Origin: Chara braunii
Lineage: Eukaryota; Streptophyta; Charophyceae; Charales; Characeae
Reading direction: 5' to 3'
NCBI GenBank assembly: GCA_003427395.1
Contig: BFEA01000525.1
Location: forward strand, 29,733 to 55,648
DNA: 25,916 nucleotides
Every line of letters begins with the position of its first letter. The stretch's first letter is position 1. The position numbers and the translations under genes are program-made. The notes under the pieces were generated by a model, which was not told the DNA's origin, searched no databases, and worked only from the letters and a program-made list of their open reading frames with translations. Shown here piece after piece: positions 17,372-25,916 of the stretch.

Positions 17372-18733
17372 TGTAATGACCCACCAAAAACACAGACTGA
17401 GAACACTGCTGATTTCTGGGATTGGCCGCTGGAATGCATGCCTTGTTGAGATTCATGCAGTCTGATGTGGTTTCCAACTCTGTGTGTGTGTGCGTGCCTG
17501 CTGGTTTGCATGCCTTTCTGAGTGCTTGTCGGTTGAGTGTGTGTGCGACCCGCAAGGGTACTTGTTGGTTGAAAGGCCCCGCAGGGCCGGTACTTACGTG
17601 TGGCCGTGACTTTGAGGGTTGCAGGGGGGAAAACACTCAAGTAGCGAGGGAAGGCCCGCGACACTTAGAGCAGCAGGGAAAAACACTCAAGTAGCAGGTA
17701 GGCCGGTACCACTCAAGTAGTGGTAGGAGTGTCGGGTACTGGAGGCCGAGCAGAAGAAGACAAAAAGTTGACATTTTTAGAGGCCCAATAGCGGTAGGAT
17801 AGAGGTAGACCGGTACCAGTCCAAGTAGCCCAGGTCTAGGGCCTGTCTGGGCGATAGCAGAGCCTGCAATGACGTTTCCCTCCGAAAGGGAGGAGGTACC
17901 GGTTGCTGGGAGGCCGCTCGGCCCAGGAAGTCACCGCCCAAGAGGCAGTAGGCCGCTATATCTTCCGGAGAAGCAAGTAGATCCTCCTCCGTTGCGGTAT
18001 GCAAGGATTGGCGACATGCTGCTGAGCCAAGCGCTGGACTGGTACAGCGCTGCCTGGAGGTGACGGGCAGCTGGGCGCTCAGCCTGGCTATGGCAAGCAG
18101 CCCAACCTGAGGAGGAGGAAGAAGGGGGCGAAGGAGGAAGGGTATGGTGGACACCATCTTCATCACCTTGTTGGGCGCTGCATCTGGAAGGCCCTAGTTG
18201 GGGTAGTGCCGCACCAAGGAAGCTCGAGGCAGAGTCAGGCATGGCGGCTTAGTCAGCAGCGGCATAGCTGGTTTAGGTTGTCCTCTGGACAGGAGTGCAG
18301 CGCCATAGCTGCTTTGTGTTGTCCTCTGCACAGAGAGGGGCAGAGCCCTCAATTGTCCGCCATAGCCTAGGCTTGTGAGGAGTGGAAGAAGGGGGGAAGC
18401 CATAGGTATGGTGGACCTGTTGTGGTTGTTGTTGTGTCAGCAGTAANGTTGTTGTTGTGTCAGCAGTAAGAGGGAACTTCGGATATTGATTCTGGTTCAT
18501 CCACTCATTGTTATTATTATTATTGGGAAGAAGAATAAGATTTGAGAAGTTGAGGAGGAGGAGGAAGGTGGAGAGAGAAGAGGGATTTGTCATTGGTCTT
18601 GCTGGTGTACATCTTCTTCTTCTTCTTCTCTCTCTCTTCTCTGGTCTCTATCTCTTTGCAAGTGCTTTCATTTCTTTTGCAATTGGGTGGCATTGTCTTT
18701 CATTGTGAATTTGCGCCTTGGGAATGACCAGGA
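17372..18733 (+). repeat. 3' LTR of Gypsy-1, last 8 bases missing
   Basis: It aligns with the 5' LTR from TGTAATGACC to TGACCAGGA, then stops where the 5' LTR continues TCGTAACA. It lacks about 19 bases present in the 5' copy near 9955-9975 and has a shorter CTT tract (about 18610-18630). It carries its own N scar at 18447. After 18733 the sequence is Gypsy-2 gag, with no LINE sequence and no target-site duplication. Confidence 0.88.
18425..18469. other. Unmerged assembly gap: 22-base duplication around one N
   Basis: GTTGTTGTTGTGTCAGCAGT plus two A occurs at 18425-18446 and 18448-18469 with N at 18447. It sits at the same LTR position as the 82-base scar in the 5' LTR, which suggests the assembler broke in the repeated LTR and rejoined it twice. 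Confidence 0.85.
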
Positions 18734-19191
18734 AAGGCGGACAGGGCAATGGAGGCCGAGGCCAAGGAGGTCGAGGAGGCGGTGGCCGAGGCCAAGGAAA
18801 GAACGGCGGAGGTCGTGGGGGTGGATGGAATGGGCAAGGGGGTCAGGACCAAGGTGGCCCGGAAGGGGGCCAAGGGTATGGAAGGCCCCGCTTTGATTGG
18901 CGGAATGCCACCTGCTGGCATTGTGGCTACCAAGAGCAAACTATACGATTTTGTCAAGGACGGCGGGACAACGAGCTCTCCGGGTTGATCTCCACCAACA
19001 TGGATGGAGATATATATGATAAATTTGGAAAGAACATGGACCCGAAGACACCCGGCGGAGTCAAGCGGGAGGCCCAGAGGCGAGCGGCGGCAGGGCCGGC
19101 GCTCCCAGCCATGTTTAGGATGTGGCAGGAGGGAGAGGACCCGGCCATAGGGGTCGAGGAGATTGTGGGGGAAAGTGAGGAGGTAACTTAG
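18718..19191 (+). pseudogene. Gypsy-2 gag C-terminal part with damaged zinc knuckle
   Basis: The 157-codon frame starts with an ATG just before the LTR junction, so the start itself is chimeric. Residues 4-55 are almost all Gly, Arg and Gln (RNA-binding type). A zinc knuckle follows at 18913-18954, CWHCGYQEQTIRFC, in which the His ligand position of CX2CX4HX4C is Gln (codon CAA, 18937-18939). Then come MDGDIYDKFGKNMDPKTPGG and MFRMWQEGEDP. The nucleocapsid role is known for this family. The missing His and missing capsid domain make this copy non-functional. Confidence 0.75.
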
Positions 19192-19926
19192 CGACTAAAG
19201 GCAGGGACTATAAAGGAGGAGCCGATAGTCGTTGAGTCGGATGATGAGGGGCAAGAAGGCGAAAGAGGGTCGGCCGTAACTATCTTGGAGAAAATGGAGG
19301 ACCTACTAGGGAGATGGGTAAATACCAGCAGAAGCTGCACGATTTGTGTGACGAGACCCGGGAGTGGGAGGCCAACCTCCCCGGAGTCTTCCTCTATGAC
19401 TCCGGGCCCGAATCCTCGTCGGGGCAGCAGGGGTGCCCAAGGGTTGCGACTGTGGGGTCGGGCCCTAGGTCGGGTATGACCTACAGGCCCCCCACGTCGC
19501 ATGGAAGAGTGCCACAGGCAGCGTGGACCAGGAGCCAGAACAAGGCTGGAACCAATCACGAGTCCAACCGGGCGCCCAGTCAGGTACCCCCTCGAAGGGA
19601 GCCTGAGCCAGGACGTAGGAAGGAGGTGGTGGAAGTCCCAGGAGAGGATGAGGGGGATGACGACGAAGAGGACGAGAGGCTCCGGCAAGAGGAGGATCGA
19701 CCGACGGAGCTAAGGGCCAAGAAGAGAGGGGCTCAAGAGGAAGCCGAGCCAAGCCCCTGACAGCGTACCTAAGAAGAAGAAGTACGCAGTTCGGTTGGAA
19801 GAGGGTTTCGATGTGGAGCGGATGGTAGATAGGCTCCTGGAAGGTCATAATGACCTGATGAACTTAAAGGATATTTTGGCCTCAGCACCAAGGCTCCGTG
19901 ACGGGCTGAAGGGGCGGCTCTCGTGA
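19192..19926 (+). pseudogene. Gypsy-2 acidic linker between gag and protease
   Basis: Coding-like pieces lie in different frames: 19314-19760 (KLHDLCDETREWEANLPGVF, then Pro/Arg-rich and a Glu/Asp-rich end), and about 19771-19926 (KKKKYAVRLEEGFDVERMVD, then LLEGHNDLMNLKDILASAP), which ends at TGA 19924-19926 in the same frame as the protease. The latter resembles the short helical segment often found ahead of the protease in this lineage. A frameshift lies near 19760. Confidence 0.55.
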
Positions 19927-20763
19927 AGGCTAGTGCCCAATGTCCATCTGAGTATGATCCTCCCAAGGGAGGTAGTGTGGACTGAAGCAGGGAAAAGGAT
20001 GGATTGGAAGTGTGTGGTGTGTAGCCAGGTGGATTTGGTGGTAAAGGACCAGAAGTGTACCGGGATGGTGGACACGGGCGCGGAGATGAACATCATTAGG
20101 GAAAGGGAAGCAATGATATTGGGAATGGACATTGACCGCGCGGATCACGACATGCTTCATGGTGCCAACTGCAAGGCGGCCTTTTGTGGTACGGCATCAA
20201 ATGTGATCATAGAAATTGGGAAGGTACGGGCGAGGACCTGCTTCTTCGTCATGCCGGATGTAGACCACTCCATCCTTCTAGGGAGATCGTTCTTGTGTCG
20301 TACAGAGACCCTGATTTTTAATAAGCACGTAAGGACGATGATCCTACTCCTGTGCGATCCGGCTTGTGGGAATTATGAAGTCATCACTTGCTGGAATACG
20401 GGACCAGGGAGTGGGAGAAACAGACCCAACCTCAGCTCGTTCACTTTTGAGGAATCTGAGAACGAGTGGAGGAGGCTTTGGGAGGTGCCCGAGGAGGAAA
20501 GAGGGGCCGAGTTGCTGAAGCTAAGCCTTACTGATGTAAATAAGGCTATGGAAGCGGTGGCAGCGCACGACATGGCAGATCCGGAAGCCATTAGGGCGCT
20601 GAGGGAGCAAGTTTTGGAGAGCCCTCAGGTGGGAGAGGTGGAGCTGGTTTATCGGCTTCCAGGCGGAAGGGGAGACCCTGCGATGGCCCAGGCACAAACG
20701 GCAAGCCGACCATTTTTAGGGGACGACTTGAGCAGGGCTCCCAAAGGCAATACAAAACGATAG
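19927..20763 (+). pseudogene. Gypsy-2 aspartic protease and connector
   Basis: A frame of about 276 codons. WKCVVCSQVDLVV opens the fold. MVDTGAEMNII holds the catalytic DTG (Asp at 20071-20073). SILLGRSFL is the second conserved beta-strand/Gly motif, and both look intact. The remainder is an acidic helical connector (SENEWRRLWEVPEEERGAEL). An in-frame TGA (19924-19926) separates it from upstream gag, which could be decay or an old readthrough site. The frame ends at TAG 20761-20763 before RT. Confidence 0.75.
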
Positions 20764-20786
20764 ATAAGAAGTGTCGCCCAGTTCCC

Positions 20787-21862
20787 GTGCTCGTTACTGA
20801 AGACGAGGAGGCCTATTACGAGCGGGAACGAGGGTTGATACGGCGCATGCGGGAGCAGGCAGCCAGTGGTCTGTGTCGTATCAACGATGAGAACGAAGGG
20901 GGGCTGATAATTAGAGAGCCCGACTTCCTTTCGCCCCAAGAGAGAGCTCTGATGGTGGGGTTGATGAAGAAGAGGCACCGCGCGTACGCATTTAGTGATG
21001 ATCAGCGTGGGAGGCTGGATGTGGACAAGATCCCAATGATTCGGATCCACACAGTCCCACACGAGCCATGGAATCTGAGAGGCGCGCGGTATCCTACCCA
21101 GACGAGGAGAAGATGGTGGTGGACTACCTGGATGGCAAGATGCGCACGAATGTTGCCGACTATTCCAGCGGACCGTACGCTTCCCCCTGGTTTTGCTTCA
21201 TTAAGCCAAATGGGACGTTGCGGTGGGTGCAGGATTTACAGTGGCTAAATGTCGTGACAGTGCGGGATGCGGGAGGATTGTCAAACGCGGATACATTGTC
21301 AGAGTCATGCGTAGGAAGGCCTATAATTTCGCTTATAGACCTCTACTCTGGGTATGACCAGTTTCCTGTATACCCGCCAGACAGGCCTGTGACGGCGATG
21401 CATACGCCCAGAGGGCTAATTTATATGAATGTAGCCCCTCAAGGATGGACGAATGCAGTGGCAATGGTGCAGAGGCATATGATTACAGCCATGCAGACGG
21501 TCAGTCCACACATCACCCAACCCTATATTGATGATTTGGCGGTCAAAGGCCCGAAAGAAAGGGAAGAAGGTGAAGCGATGCCCGGGTTAAGGCGGTTTGT
21601 TTGGAAGCATGTCCAGGACCTTGATCATGTCCTGAGCTTATTGGAAGAATATAACCTCACAGCAAGCGGCCCGAAGTCTGAGCATTGTATGAGGGAGGCG
21701 ATCATTTTGGTTTTTTTCTGTAATGAGAGTGGTCGGAAGCCTGATGTGAAGAAGACGGACAAATCGTGGAATGGTCAGTACCCTTCGGTTCGATAACGGA
21801 CGTAAGGAGCTTCCTCGACATTTGCGGATTTTTGAGAAACTTTGTGAAGAACTTTGCCGCAA
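20787..21862 (+). pseudogene. Gypsy-2 reverse transcriptase, frameshifted
   Basis: The first frame (20787 to about 21085) has LSPQERALMVGLMKKRHRAY and IRIHTVPHEPWNLRGARYP. A shift puts the catalytic part in another frame (about 21085-21760): SSGPYASPWFCFIKPNGTLR, then WVQDLQWLN, LIDLYSGYDQF (motif A), APQGWTNAVAMVQRHM (motif B) and QPYIDDLAVKGP (motif C, YIDD at 21524-21535). The aspartates are kept. Two more shifts within about 100 bases (near 21762 and 21860) cross the connection region VPFGSITDVRSFL and GFLRNFVKNFAA. Confidence 0.85.
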
Positions 21863-22921
21863 GACTGAGCACTTAAGGAAGCTGGTGCGTCAGGACCAAG
21901 AATGGGTTTGGGGTGGAGACCAGGAAGAGGCTGTAAAGCGAATAAAGGAAGAGTTTAAAGAAGGAGGTCTGATGTTGAGGTCCCCAAACTACGAAGTCAC
22001 TGAGAAGAAGCCATTCATCATGGAGACGGACTTGGGACCTACTGTCTTGGGAGGAGTTCTGGCTAAGGCGGATGCTGAAGGGAAGGAGAGACCACTGAGA
22101 TTTGAGAGTCGGACTCTTAATACGACTGAGAGAAACTACTCTCAGTTTAAAAAGGAGACACCTGCGGTACTCCACTGCCTGAGGATATTTTGGAACTACG
22201 TTTTTGGCAGAAGGTTCATATTAAGAGTGGACCCCACTGCGCTCGCCTGTTCCCTGAAGAACTATATTCCATCTGACCCAACCGTCGCAAGATGGTTGAC
22301 GTACATTTGGATGTTTAACTTCGAGCTAGAGAGGATTCCAGGGGACAAGAACAGAGCAGATGGGTTGAGCCGCATCAACTTGGATGGAACGTATCAGGAG
22401 TCGATAGAAGACACTCCGCCAGTTGATGGGTTCTTTGATCAAGAAGAAGACGTCCGCCTCCATATAAATGAGTGGTCCCTACGAGTGCCTAGTTGCGTCG
22501 GCCACCCCATACGGCTAGCGCCTAAGGGGTGGTCCTCAAACCCTTTCAAGAGGAGGATCCATGGGGGAGTAAAGATGTCCATTGGATGATGAAGTTGGCA
22601 TTTGCAGGTGCACACAGTCTGGCAGAGGAGGTGAGGACAATGGAGGAAGGTCCGACTCAGGTAGAGGAGCATGAGCAGTTAATGGGAGGGATGTATCTGC
22701 TCACCAATACGCTTCTGCAAGGAGACTTTGACCGGAAGTGTTCATTTAGTCCTATGGAGGGTGAGGACTTTGTTCCTGAAAGCCCGGATGATGAGTTCGA
22801 GGAAGGGGAGATCAAGGAAGCCTTTCGTGCAGAAGAATACGATGGAATCTACCTCGAGTTGGGGCTACTCCTGTCCTGTGAGATGAAGGATAGAGACGCG
22901 AGTGCCAAGGCGCAGAGATAA
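21863..22921 (+). pseudogene. Gypsy-2 RNase H and spacer
   Basis: The frame to 22589 carries WVWGGDQEEAVKRIKEEF, then PFIMETDLGPTVLGGVLA (RNase H-like start, with Glu where Asp is usual), ERNYSQFKKETPAVLHCLRI, FILRVDPTALA and NFELERIPGDKNRADGLSR. This is the RNase H/RNase H-like layout used by plant Gypsy elements. A second frame (about 22555-22921) continues with WMMKLAFAGAHSLAEEV and an acidic region EDFVPESPDDEFEEGEIKEA. That spacer ends at TAA just before the integrase zinc domain. Confidence 0.75.
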
Positions 22922-22959
22922 GGCACCTCTATGTGGTAAGAGATGACCATTTGTTCATA

Positions 22960-23145
22960 AAGTGACAGGTCGGGAACCCCAAAAGGATTGTATGTGGGAG
23001 GAACCGGCAGATCAATATTATAGCAGCCCTACACGATGGTATAGCAGGAGGGCACAGAGGGGTAGGTGCCACGTGTGCAAAGATAAGGGAATTGTACCAT
23101 TGGAATGGGATGCTGACTATGGTCATCAAATACTGTCAGTCATGA
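22960..23145 (+). pseudogene. Gypsy-2 integrase zinc-binding domain, last Cys replaced by a stop
   Basis: Readable in a frame too short to stand out: RQINIIAALHDGIAGGHRGV, then GATCAKIRELYHWNGM, IKYCQS-stop. His and His of HHCC are in LHDGIAGGH. The first Cys is present, and the CxxC partner has become TGA (23143-23145). This domain helps integrase multimerise and hold DNA ends. Confidence 0.7.
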
Positions 23146-23166
23146 ATACCTTGTCAAGAGAGATCG

Positions 23167-23637
23167 GTGCAAACACCAGGGGAACCTCTGCACCCAAGGT
23201 TGGAGAGCGAAGTGGGTGCAGTCGTACATTTGGACCAGCTTTTCATGCCGGTTGGGGAAAATGGATGTAACTACATCTTCGATGCGTGGGATAACCTTAC
23301 TTGGTTTATGGACGGTCGGGCTATTCGTACGAAGACTGGCCCAATTTTGGCAAAGTGCATCGAAGAGTATTATCTGCGTTATCGTTTCGTCAAGGAGTTC
23401 GTGATGGATCGAGGATCAGAGTTCACCTGTAATGAGGTGCGAACTTTGCTTGCAGGGTATGGCGTGGTGGCAAACTATACTACTGTCGCACATCCTCAGG
23501 CAAACGCACCTGTGGAAAGGGGACACAGTACCATCACGAATCTCCTAGCCAAGTGGACAGAAGGCAAACCTGGTCAGTGGCCGAAGTTCTTGCGAGCAAC
23601 CTTCTTTGTGGAGAACGTTACGGTGAAGAGAACTACC
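23167..23637 (+). pseudogene. Gypsy-2 integrase catalytic core, truncated
   Basis: Catalytic residues are present: D in VVHLDQLFM (23233-23235), D in FVMDRGSEFT (23407-23409) and E in NAPVERGHSTI (23515-23517), giving exactly 35 residues between the second D and E. Integrase-like sequence ends at ENVTVKRTT (about 23637). The rest of the open frame to 23664 is antisense to the ParB-like gene. The integrase C-terminal domain and everything downstream, including any LTR, is missing. Confidence 0.82.
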
Positions 23638-25201
23638 AAACGGCCTTCTGTGCACGTTGCTTAGACATCTTATGTCTTGTGTTCTCCGTGAGACTGACCT
23701 GCAAATACCCCCCGAAGTCTTCGTCGGAGAACCAAACGACTCTCGCCGGCCACGAGTGCATCTTCCACAATTCGAATATTGACTCACCGTACAACTCCTT
23801 CACAGCAGCCACGGTGTGTTGTCCGTTGACAGGGTAATAGAAGTACTTATCCTTGTCCTCTGGCTTGAAGACATCTTTGTGAACTCTCTCAGCTTTTTCC
23901 GGCCTATGCGTCACCGGCTTGTAGATGGGTGCCAAAACCAAAGGGTTTTTCGTCCAGATCTTCCCCTTTTCCTCGTGGAACTGCCTTACCATCGCTTCTT
24001 TGATGTCCTCCACACCATCGCGACTGAGACTGCGGTGGTTGTAATATCTTTTCCATGGTGGGATGTCGTAGACCTTCCTGGGGTCGATGAGCAGTTGAAC
24101 GGGGAGCTCCTCCACGATCTCACCGTCATCGTTCCGCTCGTATTCGAGCCAGAACGCTGTCGCTGCGTCGTACTGTGTATCGACAGCCCGTTCGCCACCG
24201 CTCGCCGCCTCAGCAGTCTTCCTCCTCTGAGGTTTTTTCTGGCCATCGCCTTCTTCAGCTGCCAGTTTCCTTTTGGATTTCTCTGAAGGTTCTCTCGCGG
24301 CGGCAGCGCCTGGATGAGCCGAGTCTCCTCCACCCATAGCTTGTCCTTCGCGGATGGTCAAACCGTCGGGCCTCCTCGCTTTCTTACTTGTCGTTGCACC
24401 CTCTTCCTTCGACAACCTCTTCTCAACTCCTTGTTGTTTTCTGCTACGCATCCGTGGCGTCCTCTTTCCCGAGGCACGTTCTCCGACGTCACCTTCATCC
24501 TCGCCAATCATCGGCTCCGAGTGTCCTTTCATCCTCTTCATGTGACGGGTTTCTTCCGCCACCTCTTCTCGCACCATCCTCTGTCGCTCGGGCTTCTTTT
24601 CCGAAGAGGTCGGCTCCCCGCCAGAGCTGTCGCAGACTGCGTCCATCCCTTTAGCCTCATTCCCTCCGACCTCTTGCCTCGATCTGCTGGATTCTCTTCT
24701 CGTCTCATCTTGAAGCGAATACGTGTCGCCCTGGCAGAAGACCTTGAGGATTTTCGGAGTACCGACCCAGAGAGTCCCTGCACTCGGAGAATGCAGGTCT
24801 GTCGTGTTCCCTGGAGCATCCGGGGCGACCTGCGTTTGAATGCTGCACGCGTGGCCCTTGCCCTGACCCCCAGCGTCGTGAATTGCACTCCCGTGCCCCA
24901 CTGGCGTCTCAGGGGTTTCTTGAGCCAAGCCGGACGACCCCGCATGCGCTGGCAGAAGCCGAAAAACATATTCTCGCGGAAGAACCGGACGTTCTTTTGG
25001 CACCATCAGCGCGAGATCGAGATATTCCACTGGCGGTGGAAGACACTTGCTGTAGCCATCGTAAAACCCTTTGAAGTGACGGCACAATGGCATTTTCGGG
25101 CCGTACCCCGCGAAACTCTTGATGGGCACTATCACACCCTTAACACCTCTGTAAGGCAGTCTGCACTGGTCGTACAAGACGTTAGTGTGCAGCTTAAGCA
25201 A
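23633..25201 (-). pseudogene. Protein with a ParB/sulfiredoxin-like C-terminal domain, 3'-truncated
   Basis: A 522-codon minus-strand frame. Residues 1-80 are compact (RGVKGVIVPIKSFAGYG, CRHFKGFYDGY). Residues 85-340 are charged and low complexity, with possible nuclear-localisation clusters (GKRTPRMRSRKQQ, SKKARR, KSKRK). Residues 365-520 look like a ParB-type domain: PVQLLIDPRKVYDIP, an Arg-containing NHRSLS, a helix DGVEDIKEAMVRQF, NPLVLAPIY, VNGQHTVAAVKEL (in place of GxxR boxes) and VSLTENTRHKMSKQRAQKA, comparable with the ParB box LxENxxRxxLSPxEEA. The Arg usual in the GxHR box is Thr. The fold assignment is from motif order only. The 3' end is cut by the Gypsy-2 junction. The listed start is TTG, not a true start. 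Confidence 0.55.
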
Positions 25202-25509
25202 GCCTCCAGAATCTTAAAGAACGAGATGATGGTACCGAGAGGAAGAACGTTGTCCGCTCCCTCAGCGTCTGGAACGCAAGTGGGTCGCATGAAAACAGCT
25301 GGCCCAACAAGGTTCCCCTAAACAACGAAGTCCAAAAACCATTGTGCATCCCTTGTATGGACATACGGAGGAGTAGATTGCTGAAGAGGTCGTCCCTCTT
25401 GTGGATGTGTTCTCAGCGGACGCCATTGTACTCCCACCCGTTGACTAATACGCCCAACCTCAGACCACATCGAATGACCGGGAGGAAAGCAACGAGGTTT
25501 TTCTAACAC
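25202..25509 (-). pseudogene. Probable 5' part of the ParB-like gene, with one stop and one frameshift
   Basis: From ATG at about 25467 the minus strand reads MWSEVGRISQRVGVQWRPLR, then TPPYVHTRDAQWFLDFVV, TAG at 25318-25320, then in the same frame GNLVGPAVFMRPTCVPDAEG and VLPLGTIISFFKILEACLS. It runs out of frame near 25195, where the 522-codon frame takes over. The text on both sides reads like protein, so I infer one gene with a nonsense codon and an indel. An alternative is an intron boundary: the plus-strand CTACAGAAGC at 25508-25517 is an acceptor-like TTCTGTAG on the minus strand, just upstream. Confidence 0.45.
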
Positions 25510-25520
25510 TACAGAAGCAA

Positions 25521-25838
25521 AGTGCGAACTAACTCAGACTTGTCGAAATGGAGGACGGAAACGACGTAAGAGATGGGTGTTTGAAATGCACACGAAGTCA
25601 CAACAATTGGGTGAAGGGGAAGAAAGACAACACTCCTCTGGCAGAGTGAGTTCGGAGGGAAGACAACAACTCCTCGGAAAGAGTGCGAACGAACTCGCTG
25701 TCCTAGAAACGAGGAAGAGGTGGTTTATCTTCAGGAAAGTGCGAACTAACTCGGAGTTCTGGGAATGAAGTCGTCTACAACAAGTACCGCATGGGTATCG
25801 ACAAGCGGGAACCGACTCGCAGTTCTGGGGACAAGGAA
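25521..25838. repeat. Decayed repeat array upstream of the ParB-like gene
   Basis: Four copies of a motif like AGTGCGAACTAACTCGGAGT, followed by TCTGGGAA, occur at about 25521, 25682, 25738 and 25803. A fifth, partial unit with the preceding GAAAGACAACACTCCTCTGG lies at about 25621-25657. Copies share 60-85 percent by eye, with uneven spacing of 160, 57 and 65 bases. The array lies 5' of the minus-strand ParB-like frame, so it could be promoter or 5' UTR sequence, or simply an old minisatellite. Short frames across it have no domain. Confidence 0.6.
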
Positions 25839-25842
25839 ACCG

Positions 25843-25845
<3 letters not shown>

Positions 25846-25916
<71 letters not shown>
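25846..25916. repeat. (AC)n microsatellite at the window edge
   Basis: A pure CA repeat of 71 bases runs to the last base. It is a normal eukaryotic microsatellite and a typical place for a short-read contig to end. Confidence 0.98.

Larger units (their letters stand above)
9184..18733 (+). mobile_element. Gypsy-1: Ty3/Gypsy LTR retrotransposon, decayed, nested in the LINE
   Basis: Two long direct repeats (9184-10673 and 17372-18733) bracket PBS, leader, gag, protease, RT, RNase H, integrase and a purine tract in that order. RT/RNase H before integrase defines Ty3/Gypsy. The element starts TGCAATGACC (3' LTR TGTAATGACC) and the 5' LTR ends GTAACA, two bases before the PBS. By eye the LTRs differ by several percent plus indels, so this is not a recent insertion. 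The expected 5-bp target duplication cannot be found, because the last 8 bases of the 3' LTR and the original right flank are missing. Confidence 0.9.
18734..23637 (+). mobile_element. Gypsy-2: internal part of a second Ty3/Gypsy element, no LTRs
   Basis: It runs gag tail (Gly/Arg-rich, zinc knuckle), acidic linker, protease, RT, RNase H, integrase zinc domain and integrase core, all on the plus strand. The proteins are clearly different from those of Gypsy-1 (VDTGAE protease, YIDD RT, different integrase text), so this is a separate lineage. The N-terminal gag and the integrase C-terminus are cut off at sharp junctions, and no LTR, PBS or purine tract is seen. Frames are interrupted by several stops and shifts. 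Confidence 0.85.

Noticed and set aside
17332-17694. Frames at the start of the 3' LTR
   Set aside because: They cross the LTR boundary and TG repeats, and near-identical shadows occur in the 5' LTR.
24314-25321. 335-codon plus-strand open frame
   Set aside because: It lies antisense to the ParB-like frame, has a Pro/Ser/Arg-rich text without domains, and its openness follows from the GC-rich codon use of the other strand.
25534-25914. 126-codon minus-strand frame beginning with a Cys-Val repeat
   Set aside because: Its first third is the (AC)n tract and the rest is the decayed repeat array; no domain.
25846-25916. Possible CRISPR-like or satellite array at the right edge
   Set aside because: It is a pure dinucleotide microsatellite without spacers, and the preceding repeat units have uneven spacing.

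Overview
The window looks like repeat-dense nuclear DNA of a plant-lineage eukaryote. It has Ty3/Gypsy elements primed by initiator tRNA-Met, a two-ORF APE-type LINE, several foldback MITEs, tRNA-derived SINE-like sequence and (CTT)n, (AC)n and poly-A/T tracts. I see no bacterial-style operons and no complete host gene. A streptophyte alga such as Chara is my guess at the source; it rests on the style of these repeats, not on any search. The window starts in a poly-T run and ends in an (AC)n run. It also contains a Nextera mate-pair junction adapter and three single-N positions. It therefore looks like an unpolished short-read scaffold, and every junction should be read with that in mind.

Layout. 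(1) 1-2750: no convincing gene; a cluster of short inverted-repeat elements (307-463, 559-681, 1180-1347 and the arms of 1558-2468), a fragment resembling the LINE 3' end, the adapter at 2018-2050, SINE-like B boxes and a tiny poly-A insertion. (2) About 2746-9183, minus strand: a decayed LINE with ORF1 (zinc knuckle, coiled coil) and ORF2 (APE endonuclease, reverse transcriptase, C-terminal region), cut at its 5' side by the next element. (3) 9184-18733, plus strand: a Ty3/Gypsy element (Gypsy-1) with two LTRs of about 1.4 kb, PBS, structured leader, gag, protease, RT, RNase H, integrase and polypurine tract. Most frames are broken, but RNase H plus integrase is open for 494 codons. (4) 18734 to about 23637, plus strand: the internal part of a second, different Ty3/Gypsy element (Gypsy-2) without LTRs. 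(5) About 23633-25509, minus strand: a truncated, lightly damaged gene whose C-terminal region resembles a ParB/sulfiredoxin-fold domain, preceded by a decayed repeat array (25521-25838) and the terminal (AC)n.

Relationships. Gypsy-1 inserted into LINE ORF1, so the LINE is older. The other half of the LINE is not found beyond the 3' LTR. That LTR stops 8 bases short of its end and runs straight into Gypsy-2 gag, and Gypsy-2 integrase in turn runs straight into the ParB-like gene. Both junctions are sharp truncations on both sides, from rearrangement or misassembly. The most biologically interesting item is the ParB-like gene. The most important practical item is the set of assembly scars.
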